From NCBI GenBank assembly GCA_016209205.1, contig JACQWQ010000095.1, positions 1 through 47,638 on the forward strand: DNA of 47,638 nt, read 5' to 3'. The DNA comes from Chloroflexota bacterium. GTDB lineage: Bacteria; Chloroflexota; Anaerolineae; UBA4142; SHND01. This document shows, piece after piece, positions 24,701 through 32,967 of this stretch; positions within the stretch are counted from its first letter, which is position 1; every line of letters begins with the position of its first letter. The position numbers and the translations under genes were made by a program. Under the pieces are notes generated by a model. The model searched no databases, was not told the origin of the DNA, and saw nothing but the letters and a program-made list of their open reading frames with translations.

Positions 24701-26080
24701 CTTGTCCTGATGCGTGTGCTGCCGAGTGTTACCCAACGGGTCAGTGATGGTGGTCTCGCCGTTATAGTCATCGAAATCGAGCCGGGTCGTGTTGTTGTAT
24801 GCATCGGTCTGAGTGACAACCCGCCAACCCGACTCGGATGGAACGCGCTGGTAGGTATGCTGGTAAGGAATGTTGCGCCGGGGCAGGGTCTGCGCAATGA
24901 GGGCGCTGTCAGCATCCGAGCCGTTGTAGCTGAAGGTCGTGACTAGACCCATTGGGTCGGTCACCGTGGCGAGGTTGCCGCCCCACGGATTTGGGTAGCC
25001 GAATCTGATGGAGCGACCCGTCTGGTCAGTCACCTGGGTCAGCTGCGGATTGTCCCAGGGCTTGGGTGGGGTCGAATAGCTAAACGTGAGGGAGCGACCC
25101 AGACCATCCTCGATGCGAAGGACGCGCCCCTTGCCGTCGTTGGTAAAAGTGAGGGCATTGCCATTGCGATCCTCGATGCGGGTCAAATAGGCAATCTCGC
25201 GCGCGATGTCTTTTTCAAAGGTAGAAATCCGTTCCAAAACGGGATCGAGCAAGTAGTAATGACCGGGATCCTCTCTTAACTGGTAAATGGTCTCCTCGTT
25301 CACCACCTGCCATTCGTTGCCCGATTTCTGAAACTTGATTAGATCCCCTGGTCCGTATTGGATAAGGACAGTGTCGGGTGCCCACTCCAGCAAGCTGAGA
25401 TGATAGTTGTGCGCCCAGTCCCCGCCCAAGGTGTCGTTGTCTCCGCCGATTTTGCCTGTGCGCATCATGGAGCCGTAGTAGAGGGTGAATTCAAGCGGCA
25501 ACGGACCGCCCAGATTCAAGAGGGGTTTATCAAAGTGGTATTCGCCGACAGAGGTCGTGATGGGATCGCCGATCTTGCCTGCGTTTTTTCCGCCAAAGTT
25601 GCTGACCTCTGTTGTCGGGTAGTTGTTCCCGGTCAGTTTGGCTGTTCCGATCTCCGGGTCGATGGGCGGGGGATTGACGTACGCCGCAAAGACGGCGAGG
25701 TAGGCGGTATGGCTGCTGTTGGACAGGGGAGAAAAGACCACGTCAACATGGCAATAGCGATCGTCGAACAATTCCTGTCCGATGCAGGTATCTGCTGTGA
25801 TTGTAAAATTAAAATCTGGGAAGCCATCCGGGATGTTCGTAAAGATACCGGACGCATACACCTCAAGGTCCGCTCCAGTCCTGTTCCAGACTGTAAAGCT
25901 CTGCACCAAGGACAATTGTCCGACCGGGGTAATGCCAAAGTTGTGAGAGGCAGAGGCGATCTCGAGTCCTCCCCGCGCGGGCTCGGCGCGGGCGCGTGCC
26001 GGAGCGCCGGACGCAAAGCCGATCAGCGCTATTAAGATGACGAGCAGCGCCGGGAAAATGCGAATTGGTTTCACGTTCAT
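21767..26080 (-). CDS. secreted RHS/YD-repeat protein with variable C-terminal tail
   Basis: The start at 26080 (GGAGGAAAAACC before ATG) gives 1437 residues; the longer open frame upstream only reads through tandem repeats. Order: signal peptide (ALLVILIALIGFASGAPARA), an ASPM/SPD-2/Hydin-like beta domain (about 35-150), a DUF6531-type segment (GDPITTSVGEYHFDKPLLNL), about 40 YD repeats (for example GRxTSYTYDxxGR) that build the hollow RHS shell, and the RHS core signature (YDMRARAYDPATARFLTRDP, YGYQNPLAYVDPEG). The core is followed by a polymorphic tail of about 145 residues: a hydrophobic/amphipathic stretch (SKLWQKIKAWIWGEAVEEAA) and a Lys/Glu/Arg-rich helical end. In polymorphic toxins this tail is the effector, but no known toxin motif is visible here and no immunity gene follows; a degenerate repeat region and a broken gene lie next. 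It may be a surface protein rather than a toxin. Confidence 0.85.
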   Translation of the reverse strand: MNVKPIRIFPALLVILIALIGFASGAPARARAEPARGGLEIASASHNFGITPVGQLSLVQSFTVWNRTGADLEVYASGIFTNIPDGFPDFNFTITADTCIGQELFDDRYCHVDVVFSPLSNSSHTAYLAVFAAYVNPPPIDPEIGTAKLTGNNYPTTEVSNFGGKNAGKIGDPITTSVGEYHFDKPLLNLGGPLPLEFTLYYGSMMRTGKIGGDNDTLGGDWAHNYHLSLLEWAPDTVLIQYGPGDLIKFQKSGNEWQVVNEETIYQLREDPGHYYLLDPVLERISTFEKDIAREIAYLTRIEDRNGNALTFTNDGKGRVLRIEDGLGRSLTFSYSTPPKPWDNPQLTQVTDQTGRSIRFGYPNPWGGNLATVTDPMGLVTTFSYNGSDADSALIAQTLPRRNIPYQHTYQRVPSESGWRVVTQTDAYNNTTRLDFDDYNGETTITDPLGNTRQHTHQDKRLLTVIRDETGLAMSFAYDAQGRRTAVTDRLGDTTQIIYHPETGNLATYTDAEGNTTTYTYTAQNQTLNHAGTNVTFTFYNLTRTTYADGTHEDFLYDGKGNVTGYTDRAAQVLGYQYDARGQLTRLTNPTGGVVQFTYNSDGTLASSRDLEVGTTVYGYDGYKRLATITRPGGGAITMTYDLDDRPLTITDELGRTTTYGYDANDNLVRETNPLNQVISYGYDLMDRLVTRTDPLGRASTYTYDALSRLDSFTNRSGNTTTYTYDSRGWQTGITNPAGQTWDTGYDDEGVLASETTPLGFTTGLQTNKLGRVTAITDPLGAVARYTYDAMGRRISTADRMSRVTTYGYDGEGRLVGVTPPLIGVATYTRNGLGKLTRITDPRGKHWNFGYSTMGRRTSHTDPLGNQWTYAYDNRGRLSQITYPDGGAAVYTYDAASQLTQIAYSGGPTLNFTYDAAGRLLTADHLALTYDARGDITNSQDGAASFGATYDNERRIKTVTYDNQATVTYTYNSRDLLIRVEDNRAGAWMTFSYDNDDRLTGITRSNGVSTSYTYDNVGRVTRIQDGALADQQYTLNAEGEPTQAIRTLPLDPNPQSQISNLSYDDASQIASAGYTYDSRGRLIQSPSHQFTYDGADRLTSVTSGAETADFSYNGFGKLRTRTAGDVTTTYYHNYALELDPIVAEKQGTSYKRFYVYTPSGALLYSIDAGNGAVHFYHFDRLGSTLFLTDGAGAVSDAYAYDPYGNLVAHTGNRNQPFTYVGQFGVRWEPVGGLYDMRARAYDPATARFLTRDPVWPVLSDHAGLNPYQYGYQNPLAYVDPEGTSVLSKLWQKIKAWIWGEAVEEAAEQTVETIVSQPIPLTPTAAFMVGITGDLGFGMEMRPGERPVSDKEKEEIRRQARQKDRLLSKERELEADERRRIAMGKTPEEWARMKQIYWEQTSAVREWQREEQKKRWEPLGLREASGKLQQDENPMDIR

Positions 26081-26137
26081 GGTTTTTCCTCCTGAAGATA
26101 ACCTCACCCCCTGCCCCTCTCCGGCGGTATCCTGAAA

Positions 26138-26327
26138 GTTGTGTAAATTCGTAGGGGCAGTGCCTTGTGCCTGCCCAAGTGCCTTGTGCCTGCCCAAGTG
26201 CCTTGTGCCTGCCCAAGTGCCTTGTGCCTGCCCAAGTGCCTTGTGCCTGCCCAAGTGCCTTGTGCTGCCCAAGTGCCTTGTGCCTGCCCAAGTGCCTTGT
26301 GCCTGCCCAGCAGCGCGAATTTACACA
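26138..26327. repeat. eight tandem 19-bp repeats inside an inverted-repeat frame
   Basis: Units GTGCCTTGTGCCTGCCCAA run from 26160 to 26310 in eight copies; the sixth lacks one base. The array is bordered by TTGTGTAAATTCG on the left and CGAATTTACACACAA on the right, which are inverse copies. The array lies just 5' of the RHS gene, within a 373-bp gap (26081-26453) that has no gene. Confidence 0.85.
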
Positions 26328-26346
26328 CAATCTGCCATACTGCCTC

Positions 26347-26420
26347 CTCTTCCTTCACTGTCCCTTCACTATGTTCAGGGCTTTGGTTCAGGACAGGCAC
26401 TACAATGCGAGGGGGAAGGA
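26347..26420. repeat. about 70-bp repeat, copy 1 (flanks the PMP-like gene)
   Basis: CTTCCTTCACTGTCCCTTCA, then CTATGTTCAGGGCTTTGG, TTCAGGACAGGCACTACAA and GCGAGGGGG, matches 28856-28930 in the same orientation with one substitution noticed. A partial copy (AGGACAGGCACTCCAAGGC) is at the very left end of the window. Confidence 0.8.
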
Positions 26421-26453
26421 AAGTAATCTGTTGGCAAGTCAATAATGCATGGA

Positions 26454-28826
26454 CTAGCGAGCGCGCGCCGCTTTCGGCGGATTGACGCGCACACACGCGC
26501 GGTTGTTCTTGAGCTGCGGATCGCTGCCCGCCGCGCGCACCTCGGCACAATTGACGAGCGGGTTGGCAAAGCGCCGGGGTCGGACGCGCAAAAGGATACT
26601 GACCTTTTCGCCCTTGCCCAAAGCGTCAAGTGCGCACGTGACGAGCTGACCCTTGACTGCGCATTGGGCGCGTTTGCTGGATGCGCTGATCAACGTGAGC
26701 GCATTGGGCAGTTCATCAGTCACGACGACCTTGCGCGCGCTGTCAGGACCGAGATTGGTGACGCGCAGTTGAAAGACAATCGGGCGGTCGCGTTTGACCA
26801 GGCGGACGCGTTTGACGATCTTCAGGTCGGCAGCGGAGATAGGTGTCTTGGACGGCGTGTTCGTCAGCGTAGGTGACGCAGTTGGGGTTGACGTGTAGGT
26901 TGGCGTGCGCGTGGGAGTACTCGTCGGCGTGGGAGTGAGTGTGCTTGTCGGCGTATCAGTCGCTGTATTGGTCGGCGTGCGAGTACTGGTCGGCGTGTGA
27001 GTGCGCGTACCCGTCGGCGAGTCGGTCGGCGTATCCGTCGGCGTTAGGGTGGTGGTTGCTGTATTGGTTGGCGTGGCGGTGCTGGTAGCCGTGCGCGTGA
27101 GTGTGCTCGTCGGCGTGTCGGTCGGCGTATCCGTCGGCGTTGGGGTGGTGGTTGCTGTATTGGTTGGCGTGGCGGTGCTGGTCGGCGTCGGTGTGACTGT
27201 GCGTGTCGCGGTAGGTGTGTTTGCCGGGAGGTTCGTCAAGCTAAAGGTCGCGTTCAACCCGCTTGTCGTCGCCGTCACATTGTACGGTCCACCGGCGGTA
27301 CCGTTTGCGGTCGCCGTGACCGCCGCCATGCCGCTCGCATCCGTCGTGGCGGGCGAGCCAGTAATAGTCGCGCTCGCGCCGCTCGCCGGAGGTGTGAAGG
27401 TGACCGCCACGCCATCCAGCGGTCCGCCCAGCGAGTCAGTAACCTTTGCCTGAAGCGGCGCGGCAAACGCGGTGTTGATCAGCGCGGACTGCGGCGTCCC
27501 ACCTTCGGCGGTGAGGAAAGCGGGACTGCCGCGCTCGTAGGCGCCGCTGTCGCACGTACCGCCCGTGGGTTGGGGACGTGTCATGCCGCGCTGATCCGTC
27601 GCGGGGCAATTCGCATTGACGGCGCCAATCGCCGCGCTGCCGGATTGGAGCGCCAGTGTTTGCGTGGGACCACCGTTGTCCGCGAGTGCGCCGAGTTTGG
27701 GATCGCCAAAGGCGCCGACGCAAGTCGCGTCCGTGTTGGGCCAGCGCAGGTTGCCGCCGCCATCGGTGAAAGCCGCGCCCGCGCCCAGCGCACAATTTCC
27801 ACCCGCCGTGCTGTTGGCGACAATCGTATTGCGCAGCGTCGCCGCGCCAATCCCTCCATTGTCGTTCATGATGCCGCCGCCGCTGGTGATCCCGCTGTTG
27901 CCAGAGAAGGTGCTGTTCGTGATCGCCAGCGTATCGAAATTGTAAATGGCGCCGCCCCACCGCCCCGCGCTGTTGCCGGAAAAAGTGCTGTTGGTTACGT
28001 CGAGCATCCAGCCGTTAAAGATCGCGCCGCCATCGCCAGCCACGCTGTTGTTGGAAAAAGTGCTGTGCGTCACCATGAGCGTGATGACGTTATAGATCGC
28101 GCCGCCGTCGCCCGCCGCAATGTTTTCAGAAAAGGTAGTGTCCACCACGGCGGTCGTGAAACTATTAAAGATCGCGCCGCCCGTGCTGTCCGCGCGATTT
28201 TCAAAGAAAACGCTATTTGCCACCGTCAGCGTGCCGAAACTGAAAATGGCGCCGCCGTCCCCCTCTGCCGTGTTGAGCTGAAAAACGCTGCTCGTCACAG
28301 TGACATCGCCATCCCAGTTAATGATGGCGCCGCCGCTGCTGCCGGTGGTGGCGTGATTGTCGAACAGGATAGTGCCCGTGAGCTCAACCGTGCCGCCCTC
28401 GTTGTAGACGGCGCCGCCTTCCCAGTCGGTGCTGCCATTGCTGAGGGTGACATCGTTCAGCCGCAGAATGCCGCTGCTGTTCACTTGAAAGATACGAAAG
28501 GCGGGCGTGCCCGTCGCGGCGCTCCGCGTAATCGTCGCGCCGTGACCGTTGAAGGTAATGTCGCTGGTGATGACCGGCAGCCCATTCGGACCCGCGTTCG
28601 GGTCGGTGTTGTTGACGGCAGTCAGCGTGTAGGTGCAGCTGGCGGTCAGTTCCAGCGTGTCTGGCTCGCCATTTCCGTTGGCAGTGTTGATGGCGGTGAC
28701 GAGTTCGGGCGTCGTGCAGCCGACGACGATGGTCGCGGCGTGCGCCGCGGGCAGCGGCGCGCGCAGCAGCATGAATGTCATAAAGAGTGCGGCGACAATC
28801 AAGCGCGCAGCCAGTTTCAGTGTCAT
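26454..28826 (-). CDS. secreted PMP-like beta-helix protein with Big-1-like and DUF11-like domains
   Basis: This 790-residue protein has a signal peptide ([22 protein letters not shown]), then a right-handed beta-helix (about 60-330) whose turns repeat GGAIxN and FxxNxA motifs ([28 protein letters not shown]) as in chlamydial Pmp-like and choice-of-anchor-Q proteins. A closing segment ([32 protein letters not shown]) is typical of such proteins. A Big-1/invasin-like domain (about 425-505), a 160-residue Thr/Pro low-complexity linker, and a DUF11-type domain (about 675-790; [20 protein letters not shown]) follow. The start is supported by AGGAG. It is flanked by copies of a 70-bp direct repeat, so it may have moved or been duplicated as a unit. 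Role inferred: surface-exposed protein. Confidence 0.8.
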   Translation of the reverse strand: MTLKLAARLIVAALFMTFMLLRAPLPAAHAATIVVGCTTPELVTAINTANGNGEPDTLELTASCTYTLTAVNNTDPNAGPNGLPVITSDITFNGHGATITRSAATGTPAFRIFQVNSSGILRLNDVTLSNGSTDWEGGAVYNEGGTVELTGTILFDNHATTGSSGGAIINWDGDVTVTSSVFQLNTAEGDGGAIFSFGTLTVANSVFFENRADSTGGAIFNSFTTAVVDTTFSENIAAGDGGAIYNVITLMVTHSTFSNNSVAGDGGAIFNGWMLDVTNSTFSGNSAGRWGGAIYNFDTLAITNSTFSGNSGITSGGGIMNDNGGIGAATLRNTIVANSTAGGNCALGAGAAFTDGGGNLRWPNTDATCVGAFGDPKLGALADNGGPTQTLALQSGSAAIGAVNANCPATDQRGMTRPQPTGGTCDSGAYERGSPAFLTAEGGTPQSALINTAFAAPLQAKVTDSLGGPLDGVAVTFTPPASGASATITGSPATTDASGMAAVTATANGTAGGPYNVTATTSGLNATFSLTNLPANTPTATRTVTPTPTSTATPTNTATTTPTPTDTPTDTPTSTLTRTATSTATPTNTATTTLTPTDTPTDSPTGTRTHTPTSTRTPTNTATDTPTSTLTPTPTSTPTRTPTYTSTPTASPTLTNTPSKTPISAADLKIVKRVRLVKRDRPIVFQLRVTNLGPDSARKVVVTDELPNALTLISASSKRAQCAVKGQLVTCALDALGKGEKVSILLRVRPRRFANPLVNCAEVRAAGSDPQLKNNRACVRVNPPKAARAR

Positions 28827-28855
28827 AGTTGTCTCCTAAACCTCACCCCCTGCCC

Positions 28856-28930
28856 CTCTTCCTTCACTGTCCCTTCACTATGTTCAGGGCTTTGGTTCAG
28901 GACAGGCACTACAAGGCGAGGGGGGGAAGG
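28856..28930. repeat. about 70-bp repeat, copy 2 (flanks the PMP-like gene)
   Basis: Same sequence and orientation as 26347-26420. The rest of 28827-29046 holds a piece of the CCTCACCCCCTGCCCC palindrome family and no gene. Confidence 0.8.
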
Positions 28931-29046
28931 ATTGATTTTCATGTGTGGTGGTGCGCTCGTTTCCCGAAGGGAAACAACGCATGGATGATTCCTTCACAAA
29001 AGACCTTTGTTGACTGGTAGCCTGAAACCTAGAACCTGAAGCTTGC

Positions 29047-31542
29047 TCACTCCCCCGCGTGCCAGTCCCCTTCACCGGCATCGAAACTCCCAGTGGAGAG
29101 CACCTTTCCTTTCGCGGTGTGATTCTTGAGGTCAACAGTACCGGATAAGGAAAGGTCAGCAGGAAGACCCAACGTATCGTCGCTACAACTCCCAGTCATG
29201 CTGACTTGACCAGGTAGCTGACCGGTGAGTACAAGTTCGCCCGACTGGGGGTTAACGGTCCCCTTCAGAGTTCCCTCGAATGTGCGGCGCGCCGTATAGT
29301 TCCTGGCGTTGGGTGGGCAACGATTGTTCTCACCCGAGTATGTGCCCGCCCCGTTCATAAATGCGCTCGCCGTGCCAGCCGTGGGGTCCACCGTCACTTT
29401 GATGGATCCCGAAGTATAGTAACCACGCGCCCACTTGATACTGAACGTGCCGTTCATCGTGAATGCCGGACTTGGAGTGGGGATCGCTGTCGCTGTCCGC
29501 GTCGAGGTGCGCGTGCCGGTTGCTGCGCTTGTCGGCGCGGGCGTGACGGGGCGCGTGCGGGTACTTGGCGTAGTCAGGGTGGCAGTAGGTGTCGCGGTCG
29601 CCGTCGGCGTGCCCTCTTTGCCTATATGCACTGTGATCGAGACGGATGAAGAGAAACGGGGATCCTCATTAAGGTAGCCGATGAAGCTCTTGCAGGTCAA
29701 GGCGACCTCCCCGGGATAGGGTATCCTGGTCAGCCCGGTGTTATCAGTGAAAATGCCCGTACGCACTTTCGGCTCGAACAACGGGAGTAGCCCGTTCGGG
29801 CTGGCACATTGAATCAACAACGCCGATCCCGCGGAGGGCATGATCCGAGCGTTCCATTCCACATTGAAAAAAATAGTGACATCGGCTGCATCGTTCCCAA
29901 CCCACACTTCGCCAACAGAAACATTGCCGATAGATAAGGCGATCAATTTGTCCGCCGGAATGATCAGTTTGCTGTCGTCCGGCTTTGGCGCCTCAATCCC
30001 GCTCAACGCGCTGATATCGTCGCTGAGGTCATCTCCTCCCAAAACGCCTTTCTGCAGAGACGCGGTCGTCCCTGTTCCACGATCAAACGATGGGATGACC
30101 GCCGCGGCGATCGCGTCCTTGTCCGCCACTGCCGCCGTCTTGAGCGCGATCTGAACCTGCCGCGCCCCCGATGGGTTCCGGGGATCCAACTGCGCAGCCA
30201 CGGCTTGCCGCGCGCGGTCGGCATCCACCTGCTCGGCGGGATTCGTCAACTTGTCGAGCAGAACGGGATCGAACACATTCCCTACCGGCTTGACCGGTGC
30301 AGGGATGGAAAGTGTGCGCGTGATCGGGTCTTGCGCGACCGCCAGCCACAGCCGCGGATTCTTGTTGCCCAACTGGGTCTTTAACTGCTGCGCGGCAGAT
30401 GCGCTCAGATAGCGCAGGGGCGAGATTCCTCCGGAGTCTGTCATCTCCGCAACAAAGGGATTGACGGCGCCAGCAACGGGTTTGGCATTTGGATCGAGTC
30501 CGCTCACGCGCGCATTCCACAGGCGCGCGCCGTATTCGGCGATGCGGCTCACCGCGTCCGCGCGTTTAAGAGACCCTTTCGCTAAATCGTCGCGGAGGTT
30601 TTGCGCTTCGATCACCAGCGCATACGCCATGCGCCCAACGGCAGTATAGGGCTCTGCCATTTTCGCCGCAGCAGCGCTTCCGTTGTCCTGAGACGCCATC
30701 GTTCGCGCCAGGTCATCCGCGAGGCGTCCGACCTTCATCGCGCGTGCGGCAATCTCGCGCAGGTCTTGATCGAGGCGCTCGGTGTTCGGATCGGCGAATA
30801 AGGGTATCGCGAGCCCGATCACGCGCTCACGGTTTTCTTTCGCGAGCCAAGTTTTCGCGTCCTGGATGAATTGCAGTTGCGCGCGATTGAGATCGGCGAC
30901 GGCCGCCGCGAGGTTCTCCGCATTCGTGGTGAATTCTTGCGGCGTCAAGAGTCGCGACTCGTACGATGCGATCACGCGCGCTGGGGTGCCCGGGACCGGC
31001 GGCGTGACAGTAGCAATGGGCGGAGTTCCCAGTGGTTGAGGCGGTGGCGTTGGTAGCGGACTCGCAGAGGGAATCTGCGAGACCGTGGTGGGCAATCCGC
31101 TCAGGGCGAACAAGGCAACGCAAGCGCAGACTACCACCGCGAGTATTGCTCCGCCGATGGCAAGCATCCAGGTCGTTGGAGTGCGTCCGCGCGGCGCGAG
31201 GTGCTCTGGAGGCGGATAGAGCGGTGGCGGTTGGCTTGGAGCGTATCTGGGCGCGGCGCGCTCTGGCAGTGAAGGGGGTCTGCCGCGCTCGGGCAACTCG
31301 GGCGGGGGCATCGGCGCAGGACTGGACACTGCGTACGGCTCTGCCTCCACCCAGGTCTGCCCATCGTGGACGAACCACTTGCCGCTGTCCGCGCCCATCA
31401 TCCACCAGCGCCCCTGCGCGTCTTGGAACATCAGACTTTTCAGCGCGGCGTCGAATTGCTCGCGTGTGATTCGCCCGGCCGCGAGTTTTCCTTTGAGGCG
31501 AAAGTATTCCTCTTCTACTTTCGTGAACTGCTTGTCTTGCAT
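29047..31542 (-). CDS. single-span membrane protein, SHOCT-like and GYF-like N-terminus, large exported region (copy A)
   Basis: The 831-residue product begins with a short helical segment (EEEYFRLKGKLAAGRITREQ) like a SHOCT domain, then a GYF-2-like motif (WWMMGADSGKWFVHDGQTWV), a Pro-rich cytoplasmic stretch, one membrane helix (about 130-152, MLAIGGAILAVVVCACVALF), and a long outer part. That part is mainly helical (about 200-520), followed by a beta-type segment, a Thr/Pro linker and a C-terminal lipocalin-like or beta-sandwich domain (MNGTFSIKWARGYYTSGSIK to HTAKGKVLSTGSFDAGEGDW). It is paralogous to 34761-37409 along its whole length and has the same upstream neighbour (147-residue membrane protein), including conserved intergenic DNA. 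Function unknown; a stress or envelope sensor with an internal peptide-binding module is a reasonable guess. Confidence 0.8.
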   Translation of the reverse strand: MQDKQFTKVEEEYFRLKGKLAAGRITREQFDAALKSLMFQDAQGRWWMMGADSGKWFVHDGQTWVEAEPYAVSSPAPMPPPELPERGRPPSLPERAAPRYAPSQPPPLYPPPEHLAPRGRTPTTWMLAIGGAILAVVVCACVALFALSGLPTTVSQIPSASPLPTPPPQPLGTPPIATVTPPVPGTPARVIASYESRLLTPQEFTTNAENLAAAVADLNRAQLQFIQDAKTWLAKENRERVIGLAIPLFADPNTERLDQDLREIAARAMKVGRLADDLARTMASQDNGSAAAAKMAEPYTAVGRMAYALVIEAQNLRDDLAKGSLKRADAVSRIAEYGARLWNARVSGLDPNAKPVAGAVNPFVAEMTDSGGISPLRYLSASAAQQLKTQLGNKNPRLWLAVAQDPITRTLSIPAPVKPVGNVFDPVLLDKLTNPAEQVDADRARQAVAAQLDPRNPSGARQVQIALKTAAVADKDAIAAAVIPSFDRGTGTTASLQKGVLGGDDLSDDISALSGIEAPKPDDSKLIIPADKLIALSIGNVSVGEVWVGNDAADVTIFFNVEWNARIMPSAGSALLIQCASPNGLLPLFEPKVRTGIFTDNTGLTRIPYPGEVALTCKSFIGYLNEDPRFSSSVSITVHIGKEGTPTATATPTATLTTPSTRTRPVTPAPTSAATGTRTSTRTATAIPTPSPAFTMNGTFSIKWARGYYTSGSIKVTVDPTAGTASAFMNGAGTYSGENNRCPPNARNYTARRTFEGTLKGTVNPQSGELVLTGQLPGQVSMTGSCSDDTLGLPADLSLSGTVDLKNHTAKGKVLSTGSFDAGEGDWHAGE

Positions 31543-31681
31543 ACGTTACCCTCCTTTCGCGGCTCTACGATTTCCATTACTGCCACTACCGGGTTGAGCA
31601 AGCGAAGATGTAACCGCGCCTACGAATTTCGCTTGAAGTTGACAAGCCATCATCTATTGATTGTGCGGAAATGTCGCCAGA

Positions 31682-31725
31682 CACTCGGTTGGCGGAGATG
31701 CTCGACACCCGCCGCCAACCGAGTG
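31682..31725. repeat. inverted repeat in the 31543-31774 gap
   Basis: CACTCGGTTGGCGG and CCGCCAACCGAGTG form a perfect 14-bp stem with a 16-bp loop. The rest of the 232-bp gap is similar to 37410-37739 (TTGACAAGCC, TTGATTGTGCG, CAGCCGGTTGTCGTC), showing that the whole cassette was duplicated and different palindromes were then inserted in each copy. Confidence 0.75.
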
Positions 31726-31774
31726 TTTGGTCTCAGCCGGTTGTCGTCGTGTCCAACGCAACACCCCTCACGCA

Positions 31775-32218
31775 TCACGGCAAGTAAATCGCGTCAAAGT
31801 GAATCACGGTCCACACGATGTACGCCAAGCCCACGAGGATGCCGAACGGATAGCCGATGAGCCACAGAGGCAAGTTGAGGCGCGGATTGTAGAATCGCAG
31901 ACTGGTCGCCGTGGTCATCACGTTAGCCCACACCCACCAAAAGCTCACCAGTGCGAGCAGATAATAGCCCCAGCGCGGCGCGACGAACACGAGGACGATG
32001 CCAATGATGTTCGCGGGGCAAGCCACAAAGACATCGGCAAAGGCGATGCCGTAATGGGTCTTTTGTGCATGCCAGTCATCGATCGAGCCATCAGGGTTTT
32101 TGAACGCCTTGCCCCGCAGGATCATGAACTGCCAGACCCAAAGCAGCACGGCAAACAAACCCATCACTGCCAGCAGCACGTATAGCATGACCTGTGAAGC
32201 AACGGATAACTCTTTCAT
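31775..32218 (-). CDS. 147-residue four-helix membrane protein (copy 2)
   Basis: Full-length member of the locally repeated family (MKELSVASQVMLYVLLAVMG), with four membrane helices and the conserved NPDGSIDDW loop and FADVFVACPANIIG motif. The ribosome site GAAAGGAG precedes the start. It lies 21 bp after the SRPBCC gene and 232 bp before a large single-span membrane protein on the same strand. The C-terminus ends IHFDAIYLP, as in copy 3 and the fragment at 20460. Function unknown. Confidence 0.85.
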   Translation of the reverse strand: MKELSVASQVMLYVLLAVMGLFAVLLWVWQFMILRGKAFKNPDGSIDDWHAQKTHYGIAFADVFVACPANIIGIVLVFVAPRWGYYLLALVSFWWVWANVMTTATSLRFYNPRLNLPLWLIGYPFGILVGLAYIVWTVIHFDAIYLP

Positions 32219-32239
32219 TTCGGCTGACTCCTTTCCCAG

Positions 32240-32902
32240 TCACGTTTGCGCACGGGATGCGCGCTCATTGCTTACCTCCGATGATCTGTGCTGTGCTTCC
32301 GCCCGTTCCTTGATGCCTAACAGTTGCTTGCGGTGCATCACAAAGTCCACCCACTCGAACAAAAGATAAAAATAGGGCTGGCTCAACAAACCACGCAACC
32401 GACCCCGTATGCGGGCGAGCAGGCGCGAGCGGTCGGTGTCGCGCGGTTGCAGCACAAAAGCCATACTCATACTGGCGGTTAGACCCAACTCGACCGGCGT
32501 ATCCGGCATTGCCCACACCATCGCACGCGGCGGGTTCAGGTGAGTCACCGTCATCGCAGTCTTTCTGTCGAGCATGATCCTATCGCCCACCTTGAGGGCC
32601 TGTAGTTCGGGCACGATGGAGGTAGCGCTGGGCTTGCCTTCGTTGTCCAATGCATCGTAGCTGTAGAAACCGCCCCGGTTCAGCCCCATCTGCACGAGCC
32701 AGGGAAAAACCGTTTCGGGCGGCGCGTTGATGGTGATGGCGCGTGTATAGCTTGCCATCGCTTCGGGCACCGCTTCATCGCCGGGCAAGGGTCTGGTCGC
32801 CTCGTCGCCCTGTGTCCCCCAAACCCTCATCCAGGGGCGCACTTTCCAAATGTAGAGCAGCGCCAGCGCGCCGGCGAGCAATAGACTGAAGATGCGAACC
32901 AT
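32240..32902 (-). CDS. membrane-anchored SRPBCC-fold protein
   Basis: This 220-residue protein has an N-terminal membrane helix (FSLLLAGALALLYIW) and then a START/SRPBCC-like domain (about 50-190): ITINAPPETVFPWLVQMGLN, GGFYSYDALDN, LKVGDRIMLD and MAFVLQPRD, the layout of polyketide-cyclase/dehydrase-type lipid or hydrophobic-ligand binders. The C-terminal tail is charged. The start has a GGGAGGTAAATC ribosome site. It directly precedes the 147-residue membrane protein gene (21-bp gap), so the two are likely co-transcribed. The ligand is unknown. Confidence 0.8.
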   Translation of the reverse strand: MVRIFSLLLAGALALLYIWKVRPWMRVWGTQGDEATRPLPGDEAVPEAMASYTRAITINAPPETVFPWLVQMGLNRGGFYSYDALDNEGKPSATSIVPELQALKVGDRIMLDRKTAMTVTHLNPPRAMVWAMPDTPVELGLTASMSMAFVLQPRDTDRSRLLARIRGRLRGLLSQPYFYLLFEWVDFVMHRKQLLGIKERAEAQHRSSEVSNERASRAQT

Positions 32903-32923
32903 GATTTACCTCCCGCTGTCGCG

Positions 32924-32953
32924 GTGCGGCGCACTTGCAAGTGTGCCGCACCA
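32924..32953 (-). terminator. hairpin after the beta-lactamase-like gene
   Basis: GGTGCGGC-CACTT pairs with AAGTG-GCCGCACC in a near-perfect stem 15 bp beyond the stop of the upstream gene. No T-run follows, so termination is possible but not certain. The SRPBCC ribosome site follows within 20 bp. Confidence 0.45.
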
Positions 32954-32967
32954 CTTTGCACCAGCTG

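Noticed and set aside
26160..26310. Tandem repeats as a possible CRISPR array
   Set aside because: The units are directly adjacent with no spacers, and no cas genes are nearby.
27001..27453. Plus-strand Val/Gly-rich open frame opposite the Thr/Pro linker
   Set aside because: Long open frames opposite Thr/Pro repeats are a composition effect; the same happens at 6832, 29435 and 35251.
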